A stretch of DNA of 64,000 nt from assembly GCF_002834385.1 (NCBI RefSeq), contig NZ_PITQ01000003.1, positions 1 to 64,000 on the forward strand. The letters run 5' to 3'. The translations under genes were made by a program, and so were the position numbers. Origin of the DNA: Rahnella sp. AA. Its GTDB lineage: Bacteria; Pseudomonadota; Gammaproteobacteria; Enterobacterales; Enterobacteriaceae. The first letter of the stretch is position 1. Every line of letters begins with the position of its first letter. Positions 43,765-52,199 of this stretch are shown one piece after another. Under the pieces are notes generated by a model. It saw only the letters and a program-made list of their open reading frames with translations. It was not told the DNA's origin and made no database searches.

Positions 43765-44762
43765 TGAAAAGAACTCTGGCTAACGGGGTGAGTTTTGCCA
43801 CACCCCGTCATCCGCTGGCACGCGCATTAGGACACCGCCTGTTGCTGGCGGTGATTTTGCTGTGGGGCGTTTCGCTGCTGATTTTTATCGCGGTGAACAC
43901 CCTGCCCGGCGATTTTGCGGCTACCTCGCTGGGCAGAACCGCCACGCCGGAAGCGATGGCCAGCATCCGGCAAAGTCTGGGGCTGGATAAACCGCTGGTG
44001 ACGCGCTACTGGCACTGGGTGGCGCAGATTTTCCACGGTGACTTCGGGCTGTCGTGGGCCAGCCAGCAGCCGGTCAGCGCCCAGCTCGGGCACCGGTTGC
44101 TGAACTCATTATGGCTGGCGGGTGCTTCGGCGCTGCTGGCGGTGCCCGTCGCGCTGCTCGGCGGGTTATTTGCCGTGCGCTATCTGCACCGCCTGCCGGA
44201 TCGACTCATTACACTGATATCGCTGCTCATTCTTTCCCTGCCGGAATTTTTCATCGGTTATCTGCTTATTCAGATTCTGGTGTTGCACGTCGGCGTGTCC
44301 ACCTTCCCTTCAACAATCTACGACGGCATGACCCTGCCTGACCGGCTTTCCGCGATGCTTTTACCCGTGCTGACGCTGGCGATTGCCGTTCTGGCGAACA
44401 TGTTACGTTCCGCGCGCAGTGCGCTGATGTCCGTCACCAACACGCCGTGGATGGAAACCGCCCGCCTGAAAGGCCTGCCGCCGTTGCGTATTTTGTGGAA
44501 GCATGCCGCCCCCAATGCCATTTCGCCCGTGCTGACCGTGATTGCCATGAATCTTGCCGGGCTGATCGTGGGCGCCATGATCATTGAGGTAATTTTTGTT
44601 TATCCCGGCGTAGGTCAGTACATGGTGGATGCCGTCACGGTGCGCGATATTCCTGTGGTCGAAGCCTGCGGTCTGGTCTTTGCGGCGGTCTATATCCTGC
44701 TTAATTTGCTGGTCGATATGCTCGCGATGGCGGCGAATCCCCGCCTGAGATTTCCAAAATGA
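43764..44762 (+). CDS. Peptide ABC transporter permease (DppB-like)
   Basis: 332 residues from ATG 43764 (ATGA overlap with the binding protein). Six membrane segments with an N-terminal DppB-type helix, and an EAA-like loop near ETARLKGLPPLRILWKHAAPNA. It pairs with the next permease. Confidence 0.88.
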   Translation: MKRTLANGVSFATPRHPLARALGHRLLLAVILLWGVSLLIFIAVNTLPGDFAATSLGRTATPEAMASIRQSLGLDKPLVTRYWHWVAQIFHGDFGLSWASQQPVSAQLGHRLLNSLWLAGASALLAVPVALLGGLFAVRYLHRLPDRLITLISLLILSLPEFFIGYLLIQILVLHVGVSTFPSTIYDGMTLPDRLSAMLLPVLTLAIAVLANMLRSARSALMSVTNTPWMETARLKGLPPLRILWKHAAPNAISPVLTVIAMNLAGLIVGAMIIEVIFVYPGVGQYMVDAVTVRDIPVVEACGLVFAAVYILLNLLVDMLAMAANPRLRFPK

Positions 44763-45574
44763 AAACGTTGTTCTCTTCTGTCAGCGCTATCACCGGCGGC
44801 GTTTTGCTGGTGGTATTTATCCTTGCCGCCCTGGCGGCTCCGTGGCTGGCGCCTTTTGAGGCCGGTCAGATCGCCGGTGACATCTGGCAACCCATGAGCG
44901 CCACGCACTGGCTGGGTACCGATAATCTCGGGCGGGATTTGTTTTCCCGCCTGCTTTACGGCGCGCGCCTCACGTTGTTTTTTGCCTTTGTGATTTCGGC
45001 GCTGGCGACGTTGCTCGGCACGCTGCTGAGCTTTCTGGCTGTCAGCGTCGGTGGCGGATTTGAAATGCTGTTGTCGCGGCTGAACGATCTCTTTATGTCG
45101 CTGCCGTCACTGATCATTGCGCTGGTAGCGCTGGCTGTTTTACCGCAAACCAACCTCACGCTGGTGGCCGTTCTGGTCGCCATCGGCGCTACCCGGGTTT
45201 ACCGGTTGGGTTACAGCCTTGCGTCGCATATTTCCGCCACGGATTATATGGAAGCGGCAATACTGGCAGGCGAAACCCACTGGTATCGCATCACGCGGGA
45301 AATGCTGCCGAACGCCCGTTTCCCGCTGCTGGCCGAATGGGGAATGCAGTTCAGCGCCAGCATTCTGTTCATCTCCACGCTGTCTTTTATCGGGCTGGGC
45401 ATTCAGCCACCGGCCGCCGACTGGGGGGCTATCGTCCGTGAAAATAAAGATGGCATTTTGTTTGGCGTCAGCGCGGCCTTCTATCCGGCAGTGGCGATTT
45501 CCCTGCTGGTGATCGCTATCAACCTGCTGGTCGATGCGCTGAGCAGAAAACTGCAACAACAGGAGATTCTGTAA
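44759..45574 (+). CDS. Peptide ABC transporter permease (DppC-like)
   Basis: A 271-residue DppC-type permease with HWLGTDNLGRDLFSRLLYGAR and the EAAILAGETHWYRI coupling loop. It overlaps the previous gene by ATGA and the ATPase by TAATG. Confidence 0.88.
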   Translation: MKTLFSSVSAITGGVLLVVFILAALAAPWLAPFEAGQIAGDIWQPMSATHWLGTDNLGRDLFSRLLYGARLTLFFAFVISALATLLGTLLSFLAVSVGGGFEMLLSRLNDLFMSLPSLIIALVALAVLPQTNLTLVAVLVAIGATRVYRLGYSLASHISATDYMEAAILAGETHWYRITREMLPNARFPLLAEWGMQFSASILFISTLSFIGLGIQPPAADWGAIVRENKDGILFGVSAAFYPAVAISLLVIAINLLVDALSRKLQQQEIL

Positions 45575-47199
45575 TGTCTGACGCCATTTTGCAGGTGCAT
45601 GAACTCAGCGTGGGCTTCGGGGAAACGGTGCTGGTGGACAAAGTTTCTTTCACATTGCGCCGGGGCGAAGTGCTCGGGCTGATCGGAGAATCGGGTGCCG
45701 GAAAATCCACGCTCGGTCTGGCAGTCATGGGGCATTATCGTGGCGCGTTACGCCCGCTCAGCGGCGCGATTACGTTTCTCGGCAACGTCTACCGGCCGCA
45801 GGATGCGACGCATTTAGCCTTACATCAGGGCAAACGGATTTGCTATGTGGCACAGTCGGCCAGTGCCGGGTTTAATCCGGCGTTAACCCTCGGTGCGCAG
45901 GTGACTGAAGCCGCCTGTTTTCATGGTGTCATCAGCAAAACTGCAGCACAGGAACGGATGTTGCAGCTGTTTGGTCTGCTTGGATTACCCGACCCTGCTC
46001 AGTTCGCCCGTCGTTATCCCCATCAGGTTTCCGGCGGGCAGTTGCAGCGCGCAATGACCGCCATGGCGCTGTGTTCATCGCCGGACGTGATTGTGTTTGA
46101 CGAACCGACCACCGCGCTGGATGTCACGACCCAGCTCGACGTGCTGGCCGCCATCCGCCGCGCCGTAAAACAGACTCACACCGCAGCGTTATATATCTCG
46201 CATGATATTGCCGTGGTATCTCAGATTGCCGACAGCCTGCTGGTGCTTCGCCACGGCAAGCCGGTTGAAAGTGGCCGCACGGCGGAGATTTTGCGTGCGC
46301 CTGCACAGGCTTACACGCAGGCGTTGCTCAGTACCCGACACCCCGCACCGCTGGCTACGCCTGCGCAAACGGCACCCGTGCTGGAACTGCGCAATCTCAC
46401 CGTGGGATATGGCAGCGGCGAGCCGGTCATTTCCCGGTTTTCACTTTCCCTGCCGCGGGGGCAAACTTTCGCATTAGTCGGCGAATCGGGTTCGGGGAAA
46501 TCTACCCTTGCCCGCACGCTGGCCGGTTTGCAAAAACCCACATCCGGCGAGCTGTCGCTTGAAGGTGAAGCGCTGTCATTTGACTGTCAGCGCCGGACAC
46601 CCGCGCAGCGTCAGCGGATCCAGTACATCTATCAGAACCCGGACACCGCGCTGAATCCGCGCCATCGCGTACGCGAACTGGTGGGACGTAACGTGGCCCG
46701 GCGCACCGGTTTACGCGGCGCGGCGCTCAGCGAGCAAATCAGCCAGTTACTCGGGCAGGTCGAACTCTCACGCGATCTGATTGATCGTTTTCCGTCTCAG
46801 CTTTCCGGCGGCCAGAAACAGCGTGTGGCGATTGCCCGGGCGCTGGCGGCTGAACCGGACATTCTCATTTGTGACGAACCGACCTCAGCGCTGGATCCTC
46901 TGGTCGCGCAAGGCGTACTTGCGCTGTTCCGGCAGCTTCAGCACTCCACCGGTCTGACGCTGCTTTTCATCACCCATGACATCGCAACCGTGCGCAGCAT
47001 CGCGCATTCCGTCGCCGTCATGCACCGGGGGAAACTGGTGCGTCACGGCCTGAGGGAAACGGTGCTGGCACCGCCTTTCGACGATTACACCGCGCGCCTG
47101 TTACAGGCAGAACCGACTCTCGAACCTGGCTGGCTGGATAACGTCTTAACGCAGCAGTCACCCGCTCAGACTTTTTTATTACAGGAAATTCCGACATGA
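45574..47199 (+). CDS. Fused dual ATP-binding protein of the peptide ABC transporter (DppD-DppF)
   Basis: 541 residues with two ABC ATPase domains. Walker A GESGAGKST and LSGG-like VSGGQLQRAM lie in the first half; GESGSGKST and [15 protein letters not shown] in the second, each with a DEPT Walker B. The C-terminal oligopeptide extensions are short. It energises the two permeases just upstream. Confidence 0.9.
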   Translation: MSDAILQVHELSVGFGETVLVDKVSFTLRRGEVLGLIGESGAGKSTLGLAVMGHYRGALRPLSGAITFLGNVYRPQDATHLALHQGKRICYVAQSASAGFNPALTLGAQVTEAACFHGVISKTAAQERMLQLFGLLGLPDPAQFARRYPHQVSGGQLQRAMTAMALCSSPDVIVFDEPTTALDVTTQLDVLAAIRRAVKQTHTAALYISHDIAVVSQIADSLLVLRHGKPVESGRTAEILRAPAQAYTQALLSTRHPAPLATPAQTAPVLELRNLTVGYGSGEPVISRFSLSLPRGQTFALVGESGSGKSTLARTLAGLQKPTSGELSLEGEALSFDCQRRTPAQRQRIQYIYQNPDTALNPRHRVRELVGRNVARRTGLRGAALSEQISQLLGQVELSRDLIDRFPSQLSGGQKQRVAIARALAAEPDILICDEPTSALDPLVAQGVLALFRQLQHSTGLTLLFITHDIATVRSIAHSVAVMHRGKLVRHGLRETVLAPPFDDYTARLLQAEPTLEPGWLDNVLTQQSPAQTFLLQEIPT

Positions 47200-48200
47200 C
47201 GCAGACAGACATCGCACAACGCGCCCGTTCACTTTTTTCCGGTTCGCTGGTGTGGGACGGACACTCCGGTTTTATGCCCGATCCGGCGGCGGATCTGAAT
47301 AATTTGCAGCTCTGGCGCGATGCCGGAGTACATTATCTGTCGGTGGATGTCGGGTTTGACGTCCTGCCGTGGGAGCAGACAGTGCGGAATCTGGCGGCCT
47401 TCCGCCACTGGATCCTCGACCACGCCGATGATTATCTGCTGGTCAGCCAGCCCGAAGATATTCTCACCGCGCGCGCCGCCGGAAAGCTGGCAATAACCTT
47501 TGATATCGAAGGCATGAATGCGCTGGATGGGCGTGTGGAAATGGTCGAGTTTTATCATCATCTTGGCGTGCGGCAGATGCTGTTCGCCTATAACCGCAAC
47601 AATCTGGCCGGCGGCGGCTGTCATGATGAAAACACGGGTTTAACCACGTTTGGCAAGGAAGTCATCGACGAAATGAACCGCGTCGGGATGTTTGTTGACG
47701 TATCGCATTGCAGCCTTCAGACCAGTCTCGAGGCGATCGACTATTCCCGCAAACCGGTAATTTTCTCCCATTCGAACCCGAAAGCCGTTCACGCGCACGG
47801 ACGCAATATCAGCGACGAGCAAATCCGCGCCTGCGCGAAATCCGGCGGTATTATCGGCGTTAACGGTATCGGGAAATTCCTGGGTGCCGGTAAGCCGGAT
47901 GCCGCCCTGTTTGCCCGCCACGCTGATTATCTGATTAACGTCGCCGGGCCCCGCCATGTTGCCATCGCGCTCGATTATGCCTTCCCGGTCGGTAACGCCA
48001 GCACCGATGAAATTCTCGCCGCGCACCCTGAATACTGGCCTGCGGAAGAGTATTCAGGCGTCAGTGATTACGTCGCGCCGTCTGCGCTTGAAGAGGTCGT
48101 CGGGTATTTACTGCAATCCGGCCACAGCGACAAAGTGATCAAAGACGTGCTGGGCGGGAATTTTTACCGGCTGGCGGAGGAGATATGGCGCGGGGAGTAG
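47196..48200 (+). CDS. M19-family membrane dipeptidase-like protein
   Basis: A 334-residue renal-dipeptidase-like TIM-barrel enzyme. It has DIEGMNAL (bridging Glu), VSHCS and FSHSNPKAV (zinc His residues) and ALDYAF (catalytic Asp region). The usual HxD of the first zinc site reads HSG (GHSGF), so the Asp is missing. It probably hydrolyses dipeptides, possibly D-containing, imported by this operon. It overlaps the ATPase gene by 4 nt. Confidence 0.82.
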   Translation: MTQTDIAQRARSLFSGSLVWDGHSGFMPDPAADLNNLQLWRDAGVHYLSVDVGFDVLPWEQTVRNLAAFRHWILDHADDYLLVSQPEDILTARAAGKLAITFDIEGMNALDGRVEMVEFYHHLGVRQMLFAYNRNNLAGGGCHDENTGLTTFGKEVIDEMNRVGMFVDVSHCSLQTSLEAIDYSRKPVIFSHSNPKAVHAHGRNISDEQIRACAKSGGIIGVNGIGKFLGAGKPDAALFARHADYLINVAGPRHVAIALDYAFPVGNASTDEILAAHPEYWPAEEYSGVSDYVAPSALEEVVGYLLQSGHSDKVIKDVLGGNFYRLAEEIWRGE

Positions 48201-48209
48201 ATCAGGTCA

Positions 48210-48490
48210 GGATTGTGGGTTTCACCCAAACTGGCTTCAGGTCAAAATCAAAACCTTGGGTTGCCACCCAAACTGGCCTTAAGAGGCGCCTATCGCCGCG
48301 CCTCTTAAGAATCTCCGGCTCTTTCACTGCGCGCTATCGCTCGCTGGCTATGTTTCAGCTACTACGGCTAGTGCCGCAAAATCCCGCCGCTACGCGGTTC
48401 CTTCCAGTCGGATTACAAACCGCGCGAAAAAATACGCGGTTTTCCACCTCTCCTTCCAGCGTGATTTTTGAAAGCGGCCAATGGCTTATC
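48210..48490 (+). repeat. Structured intergenic repeat, copy 2
   Basis: Begins about 10 nt after the dipeptidase stop. Stems correspond to copy 1 with different pairs: TGGGT/ACCCA, TTGGGT/ACCCAA, TTAAGAGGCGC/GCGCCTCTTAA and AAACCGCG/CGCGGTTT. The blocks between (for example GCGCGCTATCGCTCGCTGGC and GCGTGATTTTTGAAAGCGG) are near-identical to copy 1. A small open frame running through it is not a gene. The 48201-48831 gap is filled by copies 2 and 3. Confidence 0.75.
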
Positions 48491-48524
48491 TAAATTCAAA
48501 TGCAGACTGGTTTTAATCTTCTAA

Positions 48525-48775
48525 AAAGGTGAACTGGCGCGCTCAGAAAGCTTGCTGAATGAGCGTTTCGAGACCTATGGCTCGAAGACCGAAATGAAGG
48601 CACCGCGTAGCGGCAAGATTTCGCGCCACGCGCCGGAGTAACAGAACATGTCCATCGACCCAGCGATAGCGCGTGTTGAAAAAGACGTGGAGATTCCAAA
48701 GAGGCCCCGTCCTGGGCCTCTTTGGTCGGTTTCGGCGTCAGCCGCTGAGCGATCACTGCAATTGAAAAACCGAAA
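48525..48775 (-). repeat. Structured intergenic repeat, copy 3 (inverted, divergent)
   Basis: On the minus strand this matches copies 1 and 2 block by block: the AAACCGAC-CAAAGAGGC junction, stem CCAAAGAGGCCC/GGGCCTCTTTGG, GAATCTCC, CGCGCTATCGCT, GCCGCTACGCGG and a distal TTCGAG/CTCGAA stem. It lies downstream of the minus-strand flavoprotein gene, tail to tail with copy 2. Confidence 0.6.
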
Positions 48776-48831
48776 CTTTCTCGATCCAGCTGTCAGCAGC
48801 TATACCCGCTTAAGCGCACAACGCGTATTGT

Positions 48832-51609
48832 TTATCCTTTCGAAAATGCTGTCGCCTTCCTCCCCGCCAGGGTCCCGAAGATGATGATATCGGCCACGGC
48901 GTTGCCGCCAATCCGGTTTGCGCCGTGGATGCCGCCGACCACCTCGCCCGCCGCCCAGGCGCCGGGGATGATTTGCTTCTGCGCATCCAGAACCGCGGTA
49001 TCCGTGTTAATAGTGACGCCACCCATCGTATGGTGGACACCCGGCGCGACGCGGATCGCAAAGAACGGCCCCTGATTAAGCGGGTGACGCAACGCGGTCG
49101 TCCGCCCGAAATCTTCGTCATTTTTCTCCACCACAAACAGGTTGTAGCGCAGCAGGGTTTCCGATAATGCCTGCGGATCCATATTCAGTTTTACTGCCAG
49201 CTCTTCCGGTGTCGGGGCGCTGAGCACAAAACCTTTGGCGATATATTCATCAGCCGCTTTGTTGTTGGCGCGCACCTGCTCATCAAAGATGACCCACGCA
49301 CTTTTCTCCGGCAGCGCGATAATCTCTGCAGAAACTTTGTCGCGTGTTTCCATCTCGTTATAGAAACGCTTGCCCGCCTGACTGACCAGAATCGCCCCGC
49401 CGCCGCGGATGGCTTCAGAGATCAGATAGGACGTTGTTTGTTCCACCGTCGGGTGGATCTGAATTTCGCCCATATCAACGGTGTCTGCACCAATCTTTTG
49501 CAACATCGCAATCCCGCTGCCGGTCGCGCCTTTGTGGTTGGTCGTAACAAAGCCGTCCAGCTCCGGACGGTAGCTCACCACCATTTCACGGTTCGCACTG
49601 AAACCACCTGTAGCGACGATGACGCTTTTCGCATTCAGGATGCGGGTATCGTTGTATTCGTCCACCACTTTAACGCCGGTCACCACACCATTTTCAAACA
49701 GGATCTCATCGACTGATGTCTCCAGCAGAACTTCAATTTCGCGTTTATTGATGTTTTTCACCAGCCCGCTGATCAGGAACCCGCCTACCGCAGAACGGTC
49801 TGCCGGACGGTGTGTACGGTCGATGCTCATCCCGCCGGTAATGGTGATGTCGTTCAGTTCGATCTCTTTCGCCGCCAGCCATTCGATGGCTTCCGGTGCC
49901 AGCTCGACGAATTCGCGCAGCAGTACCGGATTGTTTTTAAATTTGCCGCCTTTAAGCGTTTCGTCATAGAACAGGTCTTTGCTGTCTTCGATACCTTTGA
50001 GTTTCTGGAAGCGGGTTTCTGCCGCGTTCATCCCGACCGAGGCTTTGATCGTGTTACCGCCAATGGTCGGCATCTTCTCAATGATCACCACATGCGCGCC
50101 GTCATCGTGCGCCTGAATCGCTGCCGCCAGCCCTGCGCCGCCGCTGCCGATGACCACAACGTCAAAGTTTTGCGGTGCCTGCGGATTACCCCCTTCTTCA
50201 ATCACATGTTCTTTACTGGACGTCGCCATTGCGCGCGAGACAGCTTTTTTCAACGCCTCACTTTGGGTGGTCGCACCGGTAATGGCATCAACGTGCGGGC
50301 TGTTGGCCACCAGCATGCGGGTACGCAAACTTTCAAAAGTGGTGGTGAAGTCCACATCCAGCGAATCGTCTTTCACCAGCGCAATGTCGGTGATACGGTC
50401 GGTGTCCAGCGTGACGCGGATTTTCAGCTTCAGCGCTTCGGCTTCGACTTTCTCCTGATAAACCCCGGCTTTGTATTTACGCCCCGTCACGCTGGTGTCG
50501 CGGATCATGGCGTCAACCAGTGAGAAGCGCCACAGCGGCTCAGGAATATTCAGCTCTTCACGCTTATGGCTGTCGATGTACAGTTCAAGGTGATCGTTGT
50601 TGATAATGCGGTCGGCCCAGTCCGGATAGGCAATACAGGCTTTGCCCACGGCTATCAGGTCAAAGCCGTGTTCCAGCCCACGTTCCGCATCCGCTTTGTT
50701 CACCACGCCACCCACGCCGATGACCGGGATTTTCGCCAGCGTGTCAGAACGCATCGCACGGAATTTGGTGATAAGCGGGGTCGGATCCTGAGTATCGACA
50801 ATGGACGGGCGCAGCAACTGGCCGACGGAGAAATGCACATAGTCCAGCCCGCGCGCCGCCAGCTTTTCCAGCAGATACATCGTGTCGTCAAAGCGGATGC
50901 CGGGCACTTCCAGCTCTTCCGGCGAGAAACGGTAACCGATAATAAAGGAAGCATCGGCAAAGCGTTTCGCCATTTTGTGGGTGATTTCCAGCACTTCCAG
51001 CGGGAACAGTGCGCGCTTATCGCGGTCACCGCCCCATTTGTCGGTACGCTGGTTGGAGTTCGGGGAATAGAACTGCTGAATCAGATACGTGTTGGCACCG
51101 TGGATTTCCACACCGTCGAATCCGGCTTTGATCGCACGGTTCACGGCATCACCAAATTTGGTGATCATGGTTTCCACTTCTTCACCGGTCAGCTCTTTCG
51201 GGGTGGTCGCCCCCTCGCGCGGCGCAGCGATGGCGCTTGGCGCAACGGGCGTACGGCCGCCAATCAGTTCCGGTTCAACCATCCTGCCACCGTGATAAAT
51301 CTGCAGGATCGCTTTTGAGCCTTTGGATTTTATCGCATCAGCAATTTTCTTCAGACCGGAAATTTTGTTGTCGCTGTCGATGGCGATGGCGCCAGGGAAC
51401 GCCGGTCCCATACGGTCAATAAAGCAACATTCCACAATAATGGTGCCGATACTGCCCGCCCGGTCGCGATAATACTCCACCAGTTCACTGGTCACCGTGC
51501 CGTCGTAAAAACCGGTGCAGGTGGTCATAGGGGCCATCAGCAGGCGGTTTTTCAACACCGCGCCATTGGGCAGCGTGAGCGGGTTAAGTACCGGGGTCAG
51601 CTTATTCAT
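48832..51609 (-). CDS. Soluble three-domain NADH:fumarate-reductase-like flavoprotein
   Basis: 925 residues from ATG 51609 (GGAG upstream; an in-frame TTG lies at 51624). Domain 1 (1-360) is an OYE-like NADH:flavin oxidoreductase barrel. Domain 2 (about 375-460) is FMN_bind with the flavinylation motif DAITGATTQS (441-450), Thr447 being the predicted FMN-carrying residue added by ApbE. Domain 3 (482-925) is the FAD-binding fumarate reductase/flavocytochrome c type (GSGGAGLAAAIQA; HHTMGG near the C-terminus). This matches the cytosolic NADH:fumarate reductase described from Klebsiella. The acceptor could be another enoate. No apbE is visible here. Divergent from the DASS carrier with an FNR-like site between. 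Confidence 0.85.
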   Translation of the reverse strand: MNKLTPVLNPLTLPNGAVLKNRLLMAPMTTCTGFYDGTVTSELVEYYRDRAGSIGTIIVECCFIDRMGPAFPGAIAIDSDNKISGLKKIADAIKSKGSKAILQIYHGGRMVEPELIGGRTPVAPSAIAAPREGATTPKELTGEEVETMITKFGDAVNRAIKAGFDGVEIHGANTYLIQQFYSPNSNQRTDKWGGDRDKRALFPLEVLEITHKMAKRFADASFIIGYRFSPEELEVPGIRFDDTMYLLEKLAARGLDYVHFSVGQLLRPSIVDTQDPTPLITKFRAMRSDTLAKIPVIGVGGVVNKADAERGLEHGFDLIAVGKACIAYPDWADRIINNDHLELYIDSHKREELNIPEPLWRFSLVDAMIRDTSVTGRKYKAGVYQEKVEAEALKLKIRVTLDTDRITDIALVKDDSLDVDFTTTFESLRTRMLVANSPHVDAITGATTQSEALKKAVSRAMATSSKEHVIEEGGNPQAPQNFDVVVIGSGGAGLAAAIQAHDDGAHVVIIEKMPTIGGNTIKASVGMNAAETRFQKLKGIEDSKDLFYDETLKGGKFKNNPVLLREFVELAPEAIEWLAAKEIELNDITITGGMSIDRTHRPADRSAVGGFLISGLVKNINKREIEVLLETSVDEILFENGVVTGVKVVDEYNDTRILNAKSVIVATGGFSANREMVVSYRPELDGFVTTNHKGATGSGIAMLQKIGADTVDMGEIQIHPTVEQTTSYLISEAIRGGGAILVSQAGKRFYNEMETRDKVSAEIIALPEKSAWVIFDEQVRANNKAADEYIAKGFVLSAPTPEELAVKLNMDPQALSETLLRYNLFVVEKNDEDFGRTTALRHPLNQGPFFAIRVAPGVHHTMGGVTINTDTAVLDAQKQIIPGAWAAGEVVGGIHGANRIGGNAVADIIIFGTLAGRKATAFSKG

Positions 51610-51814
51610 TATGATCAACTCCAAAATTTAAAAAGTCTTTAATTTTCCATGGCCGCATTACTTAACGTTGAATTAAGCAATCCGATGCAGGTGATGAATA
51701 TAAAAATTTATTTGCTTATATAGGTGATAAATGCCGTTATAACTTTTGAGGGAACAGGAGTTGTCTATTTAACCGATATTAACGCAAATACCTCCTTCAA
51801 TTGTTAATGATGGG

Positions 51815-51828
51815 TTGACAAAAATCAA
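51815..51828. promoter_or_regulatory. FNR-like site in the fumarate-reductase/DASS intergenic region
   Basis: TTGAC-AAAA-ATCAA matches the FNR consensus TTGAT-N4-ATCAA with one mismatch and exact spacing. The 51625-52199 gap is AT-rich promoter DNA without a gene. Anaerobic activation of one or both divergent genes is inferred. Confidence 0.55.
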
Positions 51829-52199
51829 CTTTTGTTTAACATAAAAAATCCTTCCTGTAAAATCAGCGAGTTGAACCCTGAGTTTTGCTTTTACGAAAAT
51901 TTACTCTACATTCTCATAAGAGGAATTTTTTAAAAGAAAAATAACCACACCTTTTATGCAGTTATTCCGCTAAATAAAAATTAATTCATGGGGCAATCTC
52001 AGCTGAAGTTAATCGTAATGTCTTAATCACGTCATACCAGATTCATACGGATTAAGTATTAGGTTACAAATTTCGGGTAAAGAGAAATTAATGTATTTCC
52101 AATGTCACAGTGAAATAACGCAAGCCCATTCAAAATGAAAAGCAATTGCAGGTAACCGGGGCGTAAAGCTCACACTCAATAACTGGCAGACAAAAAACT

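Noticed and set aside
48185-48493. 102-codon open frame through repeat copy 2
   Set aside because: Same reason as for copy 1; it begins within the dipeptidase gene in another frame.
48496-48756. 86-codon minus-strand open frame through repeat copy 3
   Set aside because: It matches the repeat rather than a protein family; no start signal was found.
48201-48831. CRISPR array suspected from repeated hairpins
   Set aside because: There are only two long, inverted, divergent copies, no short regular repeats or spacers, and no cas genes.
50566-51318. 250-codon plus-strand open frame antisense to the flavoprotein gene
   Set aside because: It is a shadow frame of a clear, motif-rich gene on the other strand, typical of GC-biased third positions.
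51625-52199. Possible small RNA or riboswitch in the long AT-rich divergent region
   Set aside because: No strong stem with terminator was found; only the FNR-like dyad stands out.
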